In this document: piece by piece, positions 1 through 5,928 of the stretch
Position numbering within the stretch: position 1 is the stretch's first letter
How the letters are laid out: each line of letters opens with the position of its first letter
Notes under the pieces: model-generated
Seen by the model: the letters and a program-made list of their open reading frames with translations, nothing else
Database searches by the model: none
What the model was told of the DNA's origin: nothing
Program-made: the position numbers and the translations under genes
From: Burkholderiales bacterium UBA1834
Lineage (GTDB): Bacteria; Pseudomonadota; Gammaproteobacteria; Burkholderiales; Burkholderiaceae_C
Direction: 5' to 3'
Assembly (NCBI GenBank): GCA_002339015.1
Contig: DDJC01000094.1
Coordinates: 26,994 to 36,421 of the forward strand
DNA length: 9,428 nucleotides

Positions 1-200
1 CCCTGTCCGTGATGATCCAGGTCAGCTACTTCAAGTACACCAAGAAAAAGTATGGCGAGGGCCGTCGCATCCTCCTGATGGCGCCGCTGCACCACCACTT
101 CGAGAAGTCCGGCTGGAAGGAGACGCAGGTCGTGGTCCGCTTCTGGATCATCACGATGCTGCTGTGCCTGGCCGGCCTGTCCACCCTGAAACTGCGTTGA
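1..200 (+). CDS. mraY: Phospho-N-acetylmuramoyl-pentapeptide transferase, C-terminal fragment
   Basis: Only the last 66 or so residues are in the window, read in the frame starting at base 3 and ending at TGA 198-200; the gene begins upstream. The MAPLHHHFE motif (bases 78-104) is the conserved cytoplasmic histidine motif of MraY, and it is followed by GWKETQVVVRFW and a last hydrophobic helix ending in LSTLKLR, the usual MraY C-terminus. The enzyme is an integral inner-membrane protein that transfers phospho-MurNAc-pentapeptide from UDP to undecaprenyl phosphate, giving lipid I. The neighbouring murD, 15 nt downstream, fits the standard dcw order. Catalytic aspartates lie upstream of the window, so activity cannot be judged here. 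The identification rests on the motif and the context. Confidence 0.96.
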   Translation, partial: LSVMIQVSYFKYTKKKYGEGRRILLMAPLHHHFEKSGWKETQVVVRFWIITMLLCLAGLSTLKLR

Positions 201-215
201 TCGCTTCGACTCCAC

Positions 216-2051
216 ATGCGTTACCTGCGTGATCTCACCGTGCTGATCCTGGGTCTGGGTGACTCGGGCCTGGCCATGGCGCGCTGGTGCGCCCGGTGTG
301 GCGCCAGCGTGCGCGTGGCCGACACGCGTGCGAAACCGCCTCAGGCGGCCACGCTGTTGAACGAGGTTCCGGCTGCCACCGTGCACCATGGGCTGGACGC
401 AGCCCTGCTGGACGGTGTGCAGCTGGTGCTCAAGAGCCCCGGCCTGGCACCCAACGCGCCCGAGGTCGAACGCCTGCTGGCCCGAGCCGATGAACGGGGC
501 ATCCCCGTGCGTGGCGAACTGTCGCTGTTCGCATCGGCCCTGGCCGATCTGAAGGCCGAGCGTGGCTATGCGCCCAAGGTGCTGGCCATCACCGGGACCA
601 ATGGCAAGACCACGACCACGTCGCTCACAGCCCAGTTGGTCGAGCGTGCGGGCAAGCGCGTGGGCCTGGCTGGCAACATCGGGCCGACCCTGCTGGACAC
701 GCTGGCGCAGGCGCTGGATGCGGAGCCGCAAGCGGCGGGTGATGAACCCGCGGCTGACGTGACCGTGACACCGGATACCGCCGACGATGCCGGCGCTGCA
801 TCTCAAGCCGCCGAAGCCGCATCCTCACCCGCCGCGGCTGAAGCATCGAGCGCCGATCTGCCGGCCGATGCTGCGGTCGACAGCACCGAGCCCGCCGCAG
901 AATCGACAGAGCCCACCGATGGCACGCCGCTGCTGGCCGAAGACGCCGAGGCCCCCCTGGTGCAACTGGCCCCGCCTCCCCCGGCCGAGCCTGTGTTCCA
1001 GGTGCTGCCCGAGGTCTGGGTGCTCGAGCTTTCCAGCTTCCAGCTCGACGGCGTCGGCAACTTCGAGCCCAGCGCAGCCACGGTGCTCAATATCACGCAG
1101 GACCACCTGGACTGGCACGGCACGATGGCCGCCTATGCCGGTGCCAAGGCCCGCATCTTCGGCAAGCAGGGCGTGATGGTGATCAACCGTGACGACGCTG
1201 CGGTGGAAGCCATGGTGCCGCCGCCCGAGGTGATCAAGTCCGGCGTGAAGGGGCGCCCTTCGTGCACCGTGCACCGCAACGTCGTGCGCTTCGGGCTGGA
1301 TATGCCGCGCCACCCTGGTGACTTCGGCCTGGTGGTCGAGGCCGGGATGGCTTGGCTGGTGCGTGCCCGCGAGGCCGATCCCACCCTCAAGCGCAAGAAG
1401 GGTGATCCGGAAGAAGACATCATCCTGCAGCGCCTGATGCCCGCGGATGCGCTGCGCATCCGCGGCCGTCACAACGCCTCCAATGCCCTGGCCGCCCTGG
1501 CGCTGACCACCGCGATCGGGCTGCCGCTGGCCCCCATGCTGCATGGCCTGCGCGAGTACCGTGGCGAGCCGCACCGTGTCGAGGTGGTGAGCCATGTGGC
1601 GGGGGTCGATGCCATCGACGACAGCAAGGGCACCAACGTGGGTGCCACCGTGGCCGCGCTGCTGGGCCTGGGCGCTGATCTGGGCAGCGGCAAGCTGGTC
1701 GTGATCCTGGGGGGCGATGGCAAGGGCCAGGATTTCTCGCCGCTGGTCGAGCCCGTGGGCCGCTTCGCGCGCGCCGTGGCCCTGATCGGCCGCGATGCCG
1801 AGACCATCGGCCAGGCCCTGGCCAGCGGCGATGTGCTGCGTGACCCGCTGGGTGAGCCGCTGCCCGTGCAGCGCCACGACACGCTGGAGCAGGCCACGCG
1901 CTGGTGCTTCGAGCAGGCCCGCGCTGGCGATGCCGTGTTGCTGAGCCCGGCTTGCGCCAGCCTGGACATGTTCCGCAACTACGCGCACCGCGCCGAGGTC
2001 TTCATCGACACCGTGCGCGAGATCGCGATCGATCGGGGAGAGCTGGTATGA
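216..2051 (+). CDS. murD: UDP-N-acetylmuramoyl-L-alanine--D-glutamate ligase with a large internal insertion
   Basis: Cytoplasmic Mur ligase that adds D-Glu to UDP-MurNAc-L-Ala with ATP. The 611 residues show an N-terminal Rossmann-type domain (LILGLGDSGLA, 10-20), the ATP P-loop GTNGKTTT at 127-134, LELSSFQL at 270-277 (E271 is the expected Mg ligand), NITQDHLDWHG at 292-302, K311 at the position of the carbamylated lysine of E. coli MurD, and the C-terminal domain with DDSKGTN (468-474), GGDGKGQDFSPL (499-510) and LLSPACASLDMF (575-586). E. coli MurD has 438 residues. Most of the excess is an Ala/Pro/acid-rich insertion at about 169-262; smaller extra segments lie near 335-357 and 384-411. 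The start at 216 places the Rossmann motif normally, but no Shine-Dalgarno sequence is visible upstream. The stop overlaps the ftsW start by ATGA. All core motifs are intact, so I infer an active enzyme. Confidence 0.97.
   Translation: MRYLRDLTVLILGLGDSGLAMARWCARCGASVRVADTRAKPPQAATLLNEVPAATVHHGLDAALLDGVQLVLKSPGLAPNAPEVERLLARADERGIPVRGELSLFASALADLKAERGYAPKVLAITGTNGKTTTTSLTAQLVERAGKRVGLAGNIGPTLLDTLAQALDAEPQAAGDEPAADVTVTPDTADDAGAASQAAEAASSPAAAEASSADLPADAAVDSTEPAAESTEPTDGTPLLAEDAEAPLVQLAPPPPAEPVFQVLPEVWVLELSSFQLDGVGNFEPSAATVLNITQDHLDWHGTMAAYAGAKARIFGKQGVMVINRDDAAVEAMVPPPEVIKSGVKGRPSCTVHRNVVRFGLDMPRHPGDFGLVVEAGMAWLVRAREADPTLKRKKGDPEEDIILQRLMPADALRIRGRHNASNALAALALTTAIGLPLAPMLHGLREYRGEPHRVEVVSHVAGVDAIDDSKGTNVGATVAALLGLGADLGSGKLVVILGGDGKGQDFSPLVEPVGRFARAVALIGRDAETIGQALASGDVLRDPLGEPLPVQRHDTLEQATRWCFEQARAGDAVLLSPACASLDMFRNYAHRAEVFIDTVREIAIDRGELV
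720..1001 (+). other. Low-complexity Ala/Pro/Asp/Glu-rich insertion within MurD
   Basis: This segment encodes about residues 169-262 of MurD, between NIGPTLLDTL after the P-loop and LPEVWVLELSSFQL. In E. coli MurD only about a dozen residues separate the same two motifs. By my count of residues 169-260 there are 28 Ala, 20 Asp or Glu, 14 Pro and no Lys or Arg, so the segment should be acidic and disordered. It stays in frame and ends with a PPPP run just before the conserved strand. The boundaries are approximate. It is seen directly in the translation; any role (linker, partner binding, neutral expansion) is unknown. Confidence 0.85.
2035..2040 (+). promoter_or_regulatory. Ribosome binding site of ftsW inside murD
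   Basis: GGGGAG lies 7 nt before the ftsW ATG at 2048, within the last codons of murD. Together with the ATGA overlap (2048-2051) it supports this start for ftsW and suggests coupled translation of the two genes. Confidence 0.7.
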
Positions 2052-3307
2052 CCGATGCGGGTATCGACGCCAGCCCTGGCCTGTTCGCCCGTCTCAAGAC
2101 TCGCCTGTTCCAGCGCGAAGGCGGCAGCCTGCCCGTGCGCGACTGGGTCAGCGTTTCGGGTCAGCCCACCCGCGTGATGGGCTTCGATCAGGGCCTGGTG
2201 TGGGTGGTGATGGCGCTGCTGCTGCTCGGCCTGGTGATGGTGTACTCGGCCTCGATCGCGCTGCCGGACAGCCCCAAGTTCGCCAACTACGCCGCCACGC
2301 ACTTCTTCAGCCGCCACATGTTCTCGCTGAGCCTGGCGCTGGCCACGGCCTGCATCGTCGTGCAGATCCCGATGTCGGTGTGGGAGCGTGCTGCGCCCTG
2401 GTTGTTCGTGGCCTCGCTGGTGCTGCTGATGCTGGTGCTGATCCCCCACGTCGGCAAGGGCGTGAACGGTGCGCGCCGGTGGCTGCCGCTGGGCGTGATG
2501 AATTTCCAGCCCTCCGAACTGGCCAAGCTGGCCATCACGCTCTATGCCGCCGACTACATGGTGCGCAAGATGGAGGTCAAGGAGCACTTCTTCCGTGCGG
2601 TGGCCCCGATGGCCGTTGCCGTGGGGGTGGTGGGCCTGCTGTTGCTGGCCGAGCCCGACATGGGGGCCTTCATGGTGATCGCGGCGATCGCGATGGCGAT
2701 CCTGTTCCTGGGTGGCGTCAATGGCCGCATGTTCTTCCTGATCACGGCCGTGCTGGTCGGTGCCTTTGCGCTGATGGTGTCGCTCAGCCCCTGGCGGCGC
2801 GAGCGCATCTTCGCCTATCTGGATCCGTGGGACGAGAAAAACGCCCTGGGCAAGGCCTATCAGCTCACCCATTCGTTGATCGCTTTCGGCCGTGGCGAAA
2901 TTTTCGGCGAAGGCCTGGGCTCCAGTGTCGAGAAACTGCACTATCTGCCCGAGGCCCATACCGACTTCCTGCTCGCCGTGATCGGCGAGGAGCTGGGGTT
3001 CCTTGGGGTGGCCGTCGTGATCTTCGCCTTCTTCTGGCTGGTGCGCCGCCTGTTCCACATCGGCCGCCAGGCCATCGCGCTGGACCGCGTCTTCTCGGGC
3101 CTGGTGGCGCAGGGTGTGGGCGTATGGATGGGCGGCCAGGCCTTCATCAACATGGGCGTGAACCTGGGCGTGCTGCCGACCAAGGGCCTGACCCTGCCTT
3201 TGATGAGCTACGGTGGTTCAGGCATCTTGCTCAACTGCGTGGCCCTGGCGATCTGCCTGCGCGTGGACATTGAAAACAGACAGTTGATGCGCGGAGGCCG
3301 CGCATGA
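2048..3307 (+). CDS. ftsW: Septal peptidoglycan polymerase FtsW (SEDS family)
   Basis: A 419-residue polytopic inner-membrane glycosyltransferase that polymerises lipid II at the division septum with its partner transpeptidase FtsI. After a cytoplasmic N-terminus of about 45 residues, hydrophobic segments start near 49-70, 91-108, 117-133, 185-201, 206-223, 228-246, 307-332 and 383-405. Family signatures include NGARRWLPLG (140-149), FQPSELAKLA (153-162), the long loop with GLGSSVEKLHYLPEAHTDF (289-307) and the C-terminal PLMSYGGSG (384-392). D306 in HTDF matches the aspartate found essential in SEDS polymerases. I chose ATG 2048, which overlaps the murD stop as ATGA and has GGGGAG 7 nt upstream; the open frame extends further upstream but only within murD. 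The 3' end (LMRGGRA then TGA) lies in the first copy of a 25-bp repeat. Length is close to E. coli FtsW (414). Confidence 0.97.
   Translation: MTDAGIDASPGLFARLKTRLFQREGGSLPVRDWVSVSGQPTRVMGFDQGLVWVVMALLLLGLVMVYSASIALPDSPKFANYAATHFFSRHMFSLSLALATACIVVQIPMSVWERAAPWLFVASLVLLMLVLIPHVGKGVNGARRWLPLGVMNFQPSELAKLAITLYAADYMVRKMEVKEHFFRAVAPMAVAVGVVGLLLLAEPDMGAFMVIAAIAMAILFLGGVNGRMFFLITAVLVGAFALMVSLSPWRRERIFAYLDPWDEKNALGKAYQLTHSLIAFGRGEIFGEGLGSSVEKLHYLPEAHTDFLLAVIGEELGFLGVAVVIFAFFWLVRRLFHIGRQAIALDRVFSGLVAQGVGVWMGGQAFINMGVNLGVLPTKGLTLPLMSYGGSGILLNCVALAICLRVDIENRQLMRGGRA
3283..3307 (+). repeat. 25-bp direct repeat, copy 1 (ftsW 3' end)
   Basis: This copy is identical over 25 bases to 3369-3393, offset by 86 bp. 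It encodes the last residues of FtsW (LMRGGRA, stop) and contains GGAGG (3293-3297) six bases before an ATG at 3304 that overlaps the stop as ATGA. The match ends at both edges: A3282 against C3368, and A3308 against C3394. Confidence 0.95.
3287..3305 (+). promoter_or_regulatory. Hairpin around the ribosome site at the ftsW end, copy 1
   Basis: ATGCGCGG (3287-3294) and CCGCGCAT (3298-3305) are exact reverse complements separated by the loop AGG. In RNA this would be an 8-bp, GC-rich stem. The ribosome site GGAGG is split between stem (GG) and loop (AGG), and the first two bases of the next ATG (3304-3306) are paired. A ribosome finishing ftsW must pass through the stem, which fits translational coupling; that role is inference. 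Confidence 0.7.
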
Positions 3308-3393
3308 ACTGGCTGTTTCACCAAAACCGGCAGGCCACCGCGCAGCGGGGGCAGGGCGCGAAGCGACCGTTGATGCGCGGAGGCCGCGCATGA
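3304..3393 (+). CDS. Possible 29-residue leader or spacer peptide between ftsW and murG
   Basis: A short open frame starts at ATG 3304 and ends at TGA 3391-3393, giving 29 residues: it starts MNWLFHQNRQ, is basic overall and ends LMRGGRA like FtsW. It has GGAGG six bases upstream, overlaps the ftsW stop by ATGA and overlaps the murG start by ATGA, so it would link the two genes with no untranslated gap. It exists because the 25-bp ftsW end is repeated 86 bp later in the same reading frame. I do not recognise it as a protein family, and it has no clear signal peptide or membrane helix. It may be translated only to carry ribosomes to murG, or it may be a chance frame in a recent duplication. 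The ATG, ribosome site and overlaps are seen in the sequence; translation is inferred. Confidence 0.4.
   Translation: MNWLFHQNRQATAQRGQGAKRPLMRGGRA
3369..3393 (+). repeat. 25-bp direct repeat, copy 2 (before murG)
   Basis: Exact second copy of 3283-3307. It supplies the murG ribosome site (GGAGG 3379-3383, six bases before ATG 3390) and the ATGA overlap of the 29-codon frame with murG. Removing one repeat unit (86 bp) would join ftsW directly to murG through the same ATGA, leaving both proteins unchanged. Confidence 0.95.
3373..3391 (+). promoter_or_regulatory. Hairpin around the murG ribosome site, copy 2
   Basis: ATGCGCGG (3373-3380), loop AGG (3381-3383), CCGCGCAT (3384-3391): the same perfect 8-bp-arm hairpin as copy 1. 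It holds the murG GGAGG and the AT of the murG start codon. If it forms, free ribosomes would reach murG poorly unless translation from upstream opens it. Confidence 0.7.
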
Positions 3394-4517
3394 CCGCCTC
3401 CAAGCATCTGGTGATCATGGCCGCCGGCACGGGCGGTCACGTCATGCCCGGCCTCGCCGTGGCCCGCGAGATGCAGCAGCGCGGCTGGGCCGTGAGCTGG
3501 CTGGGCACGCGCACCGGCATGGAAAACCGCCTGGTGCCACCCAGCGGCATTCCCATGGACAGCATCGGCTTCAGCGGGCTGCGCGGCAAGGGCCTGTTGC
3601 ACACGCTCACCGGCGGCCTGCGTCTGGTCAAGGCCTTCGGCGAGTGCTTCAGCATCCTGGGCAAGCGCAAGGCCGACGCCGTGCTGGGCATGGGCGGCTA
3701 CGTGTGCTTCCCCGGTGGCCTGATGGCCTCGGCGCGCGGCCTGCCGCTGGTGCTGGTCAACGCCGATGCCTCGCTGCTGATGAGCAACAAGGCACTGTTG
3801 CCCGTGGCCGATGCCGTGGCCTTCGGCTTCGACAGTGAGGATGTGGCCAAGGTGGGCACGCGCCACCGCGCCGCCCGTGTCACCGGCAATCCGGTGCGCG
3901 CTGAGATCGAGGCCATCGCGCCGCCCGCCACGCGCTTCGCCGGCCGCCTGGGCCCGCTGCGCGTGCTGGTGGTCGGCGGCAGCCTGGGCGCCAAGGTGCT
4001 CAACGACACGCTCCCCCGCGCGCTGGCCCTGCTGGCGCCAGAAGAGCGCCCACGCCTGACGCACCAGACGGGACTGGACCAGTACGAGGCCGTCAGGGCC
4101 ACCTACGGTCAGCTGGGCATCGATCCCTCGCGCGAGGTCGAGGTGCTGCCCTTCATCAACGACATGGCCCAGCGCCTGTCCGATTGCGACGTGATCATCT
4201 GCCGCGCCGGCGCCATCACTGTGAGCGAGTTGTGCGTGGCCGGCGTACCCAGCATCCTGGTGCCGCTGGTGGTCTCGACCACTGCGCATCAGCGCGACAA
4301 TGCCGCCTACATGGCCCAGCATGGCGCTGCCATCCACCTGCCGCAAGGCGAGCTGAACCCGCAAAGCCTGGCCGAACGCCTGCGCGCACTGCACCGCGAC
4401 GACCTGCGCGCCATGGCCGACAAGGCCCACGCGCTGGCCCGCCGTGGTGCGGCCGCCGCCGTGGCCGACGACATCGAACGACTGACTTCTTCTTCCCGAA
4501 AGGGGGCCGCAGCATGA
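3390..4517 (+). CDS. murG: UDP-N-acetylglucosamine--lipid I N-acetylglucosaminyltransferase
   Basis: A 375-residue, membrane-associated cytoplasmic GT-B glycosyltransferase that adds GlcNAc to lipid I, forming lipid II. The N-terminal domain has the glycine-rich loop AAGTGGHVMPGLAVA (11-25) and MGGYVCFPGG (about 110-119). The C-terminal domain has VVGGSLGAK, CRAGAITVSEL (the glutamate contacts the ribose in E. coli MurG) and VPLVVSTTAHQRDNAAYM, which is the betaproteobacterial form of the donor-binding segment. E. coli MurG has 355 residues. The start at ATG 3390 is fixed by GGAGG six bases upstream and by the distance to the glycine-rich loop. It follows a duplicated coupling element at the ftsW end and overlaps murC by ATGA. 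The tail (SSSRKGAAA) is low complexity and carries the murC ribosome site. Confidence 0.97.
   Translation: MTASKHLVIMAAGTGGHVMPGLAVAREMQQRGWAVSWLGTRTGMENRLVPPSGIPMDSIGFSGLRGKGLLHTLTGGLRLVKAFGECFSILGKRKADAVLGMGGYVCFPGGLMASARGLPLVLVNADASLLMSNKALLPVADAVAFGFDSEDVAKVGTRHRAARVTGNPVRAEIEAIAPPATRFAGRLGPLRVLVVGGSLGAKVLNDTLPRALALLAPEERPRLTHQTGLDQYEAVRATYGQLGIDPSREVEVLPFINDMAQRLSDCDVIICRAGAITVSELCVAGVPSILVPLVVSTTAHQRDNAAYMAQHGAAIHLPQGELNPQSLAERLRALHRDDLRAMADKAHALARRGAAAAVADDIERLTSSSRKGAAA
4502..4506 (+). promoter_or_regulatory. Ribosome binding site of murC inside murG
   Basis: A GGGGG run preceded by AAA lies 7 nt before the murC ATG at 4514. It is not a perfect Shine-Dalgarno match, but with the ATGA overlap it supports this murC start and coupled translation. 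Confidence 0.5.
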
Positions 4518-5917
4518 AACACGCGGTCAAGCACATCCATTTCGTGGGCATTGGTGGCGCCGGCATGAGCGGCATCGCCGAGATCCTGCACAACCTGGGC
4601 TTCACCGTTTCGGGTTCCGACCAGTCCGACAGCGCCACCTCGCGCCGCCTGGCCTCGCTGGGCATCCAGGTGTTCACGGGACACGATGCGGCGCACATCG
4701 AAGGTGCCGAGGCCGTGGTGACGTCCACCGCCGTGAAGGGCGACAACCCCGAGGTGATCGCCGCACGTGCCAAGCGTGTGCCGGTGGTGCCGCGTGCCGT
4801 CATGCTGGCCGAGCTGATGCGCCTGAAGAAGGGCATCGCGATTGCCGGCACGCACGGCAAGACAACCACCACCTCGCTGGTCACCTGCATCCTGGCCGAG
4901 GCGGGTGTGGACCCGACCTTCGTGATCGGCGGCAAGCTCAACAGCGCCGGTGCCAACTCGGCGCTGGGCAAGGGCGAATACATCGTCGTCGAGGCCGACG
5001 AGTCGGATGCTTCCTTCCTGAACCTGCTGCCCATCCTGTCGGTCGTCACGAACATCGATGCCGACCACATGGACACCTATGGGCACGATTTCGCGAAGCT
5101 CAAGCAGGCTTTCGTCGATTTCCTGCACCGCATGCCCTTCTACGGCTCGGCCATCCTGTGCGCTGATGATCCTGGCGTGCGCTCCATCATCCCGCTGATC
5201 TCGCGCCCGGTGATCACCTACGGCTTCGGCGAAGACGCTCAGGTGCGCGCCGTCAACGTTGAGGCCCTGGCCGGCGGTCAGATGCGCTTCGTGGTGCAGC
5301 GCCGCAATGGCACCGTGATGCCCGAGATCACCGTCACGCTGAACCTGCCCGGCGTGCACAACGTGCTCAACGCGCTGGCCGCCATCGCCGTGGCCACCGA
5401 GATCGAACTGCCCGATGAGCCGCTGATCAAGGCCCTGGGCGAGTTCACCGGCGTGGGCCGCCGCTTCCAGCGCTATGGCGAACTCAAGACCAGCGACGAT
5501 GGCACCTTCACCCTGATCGACGATTACGGCCACCACCCGGTGGAAATGGCCGCCGTGATCAGCGCCGCACGCGGGGCCTTCCCGGGGCAGCGCATCGTGC
5601 TGGCCTTCCAGCCGCACCGCTTCACCCGAACGCGTGATTGCTTCGAGGACTTCGTCAAGGTGCTGGGCACGGCCGACGCGGTGCTGCTGACCGAGGTCTA
5701 TGCGGCGGGCGAGGCCCCGATCGTGGCCGCCGACGGTCGTGCGCTGACCCGCGCGGTGCGCGTGTCCGGCAAGGTCGAGCCTGTCTTCGTGGATGACGTC
5801 GCTGCCTTGCCGCAGACCATCGCCGACACGGCCCGTGCAGGCGACGTGGTGATCTGCATGGGCGCTGGCTCCATTGGCGGCGTACCCGCCAAGGTCGTTG
5901 AACTGTTGAAGGATTGA
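4514..5917 (+). CDS. murC: UDP-N-acetylmuramate--L-alanine ligase
   Basis: Cytoplasmic ATP-dependent Mur ligase that adds L-Ala to UDP-MurNAc, the first peptide-stem step. The 467 residues show the N-terminal UDP-binding loop HFVGIGGAGMSGIAEIL (9-25), the P-loop GTHGKTTTTS (112-121), VVEADESDASFL (158-169), TNIDADHMDTYG (179-190), the NVLNALAA helix (283-290), GVGRRFQRYG (313-322), DDYGHHPVE (336-344), FQPHRFTRT (365-373) and CMGAGSIG (448-455). These are the expected MurC motifs in order, and the length is normal (E. coli 491). ATG 4514 is chosen because the protein then begins just before the UDP-binding loop and overlaps the murG stop by ATGA; the open frame continues upstream only as an out-of-frame reading of murG. 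It is followed 11 nt later by ddl. Together with MurD it supplies the two first ligase steps from one transcript. Confidence 0.97.
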   Translation: MKHAVKHIHFVGIGGAGMSGIAEILHNLGFTVSGSDQSDSATSRRLASLGIQVFTGHDAAHIEGAEAVVTSTAVKGDNPEVIAARAKRVPVVPRAVMLAELMRLKKGIAIAGTHGKTTTTSLVTCILAEAGVDPTFVIGGKLNSAGANSALGKGEYIVVEADESDASFLNLLPILSVVTNIDADHMDTYGHDFAKLKQAFVDFLHRMPFYGSAILCADDPGVRSIIPLISRPVITYGFGEDAQVRAVNVEALAGGQMRFVVQRRNGTVMPEITVTLNLPGVHNVLNALAAIAVATEIELPDEPLIKALGEFTGVGRRFQRYGELKTSDDGTFTLIDDYGHHPVEMAAVISAARGAFPGQRIVLAFQPHRFTRTRDCFEDFVKVLGTADAVLLTEVYAAGEAPIVAADGRALTRAVRVSGKVEPVFVDDVAALPQTIADTARAGDVVICMGAGSIGGVPAKVVELLKD

Positions 5918-5920
5918 GGA
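5916..5920 (+). promoter_or_regulatory. Ribosome binding site of ddl
   Basis: GAGGA overlaps the murC stop codon (TGA 5915-5917) and sits 8 nt before ATG 5929. It decides the ddl start in favour of this ATG over the in-frame TTG at 5914, which would lie within the site. Confidence 0.7.
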
Positions 5921-5928
5921 CCGACGCC

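Noticed and set aside
825..1988. Long minus-strand open frame opposite murD
   Set aside because: It mirrors a well-supported gene in high-GC sequence where stops are rare; its product is rich in His, Gln, Gly and Arg without recognisable motifs.
2021..2030. GATCGCGATC palindrome at the murD end
   Set aside because: Such short GATC/CGCG palindromes recur in GC-rich coding sequence (for example in ftsW near 2678-2700); nothing suggests an operator.
1904..2047. Upstream extension of the ftsW frame
   Set aside because: It lies entirely within the murD C-terminus in another frame, and ATG 2048 has a ribosome site and an ATGA overlap.
3325..3342. Short NRQ similarity between the FtsW tail and the small frame, hinting at a third degenerate repeat
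   Set aside because: Only three residues match and the flanking bases diverge; too little to call a repeat.
4184..4513. Upstream extension of the murC frame
   Set aside because: It reads murG out of frame into Arg-rich sequence; the MurC family starts at the ATG at 4514.
5914..5928. TTG start for ddl five codons upstream
   Set aside because: It would sit inside the GAGGA ribosome site that serves ATG 5929.
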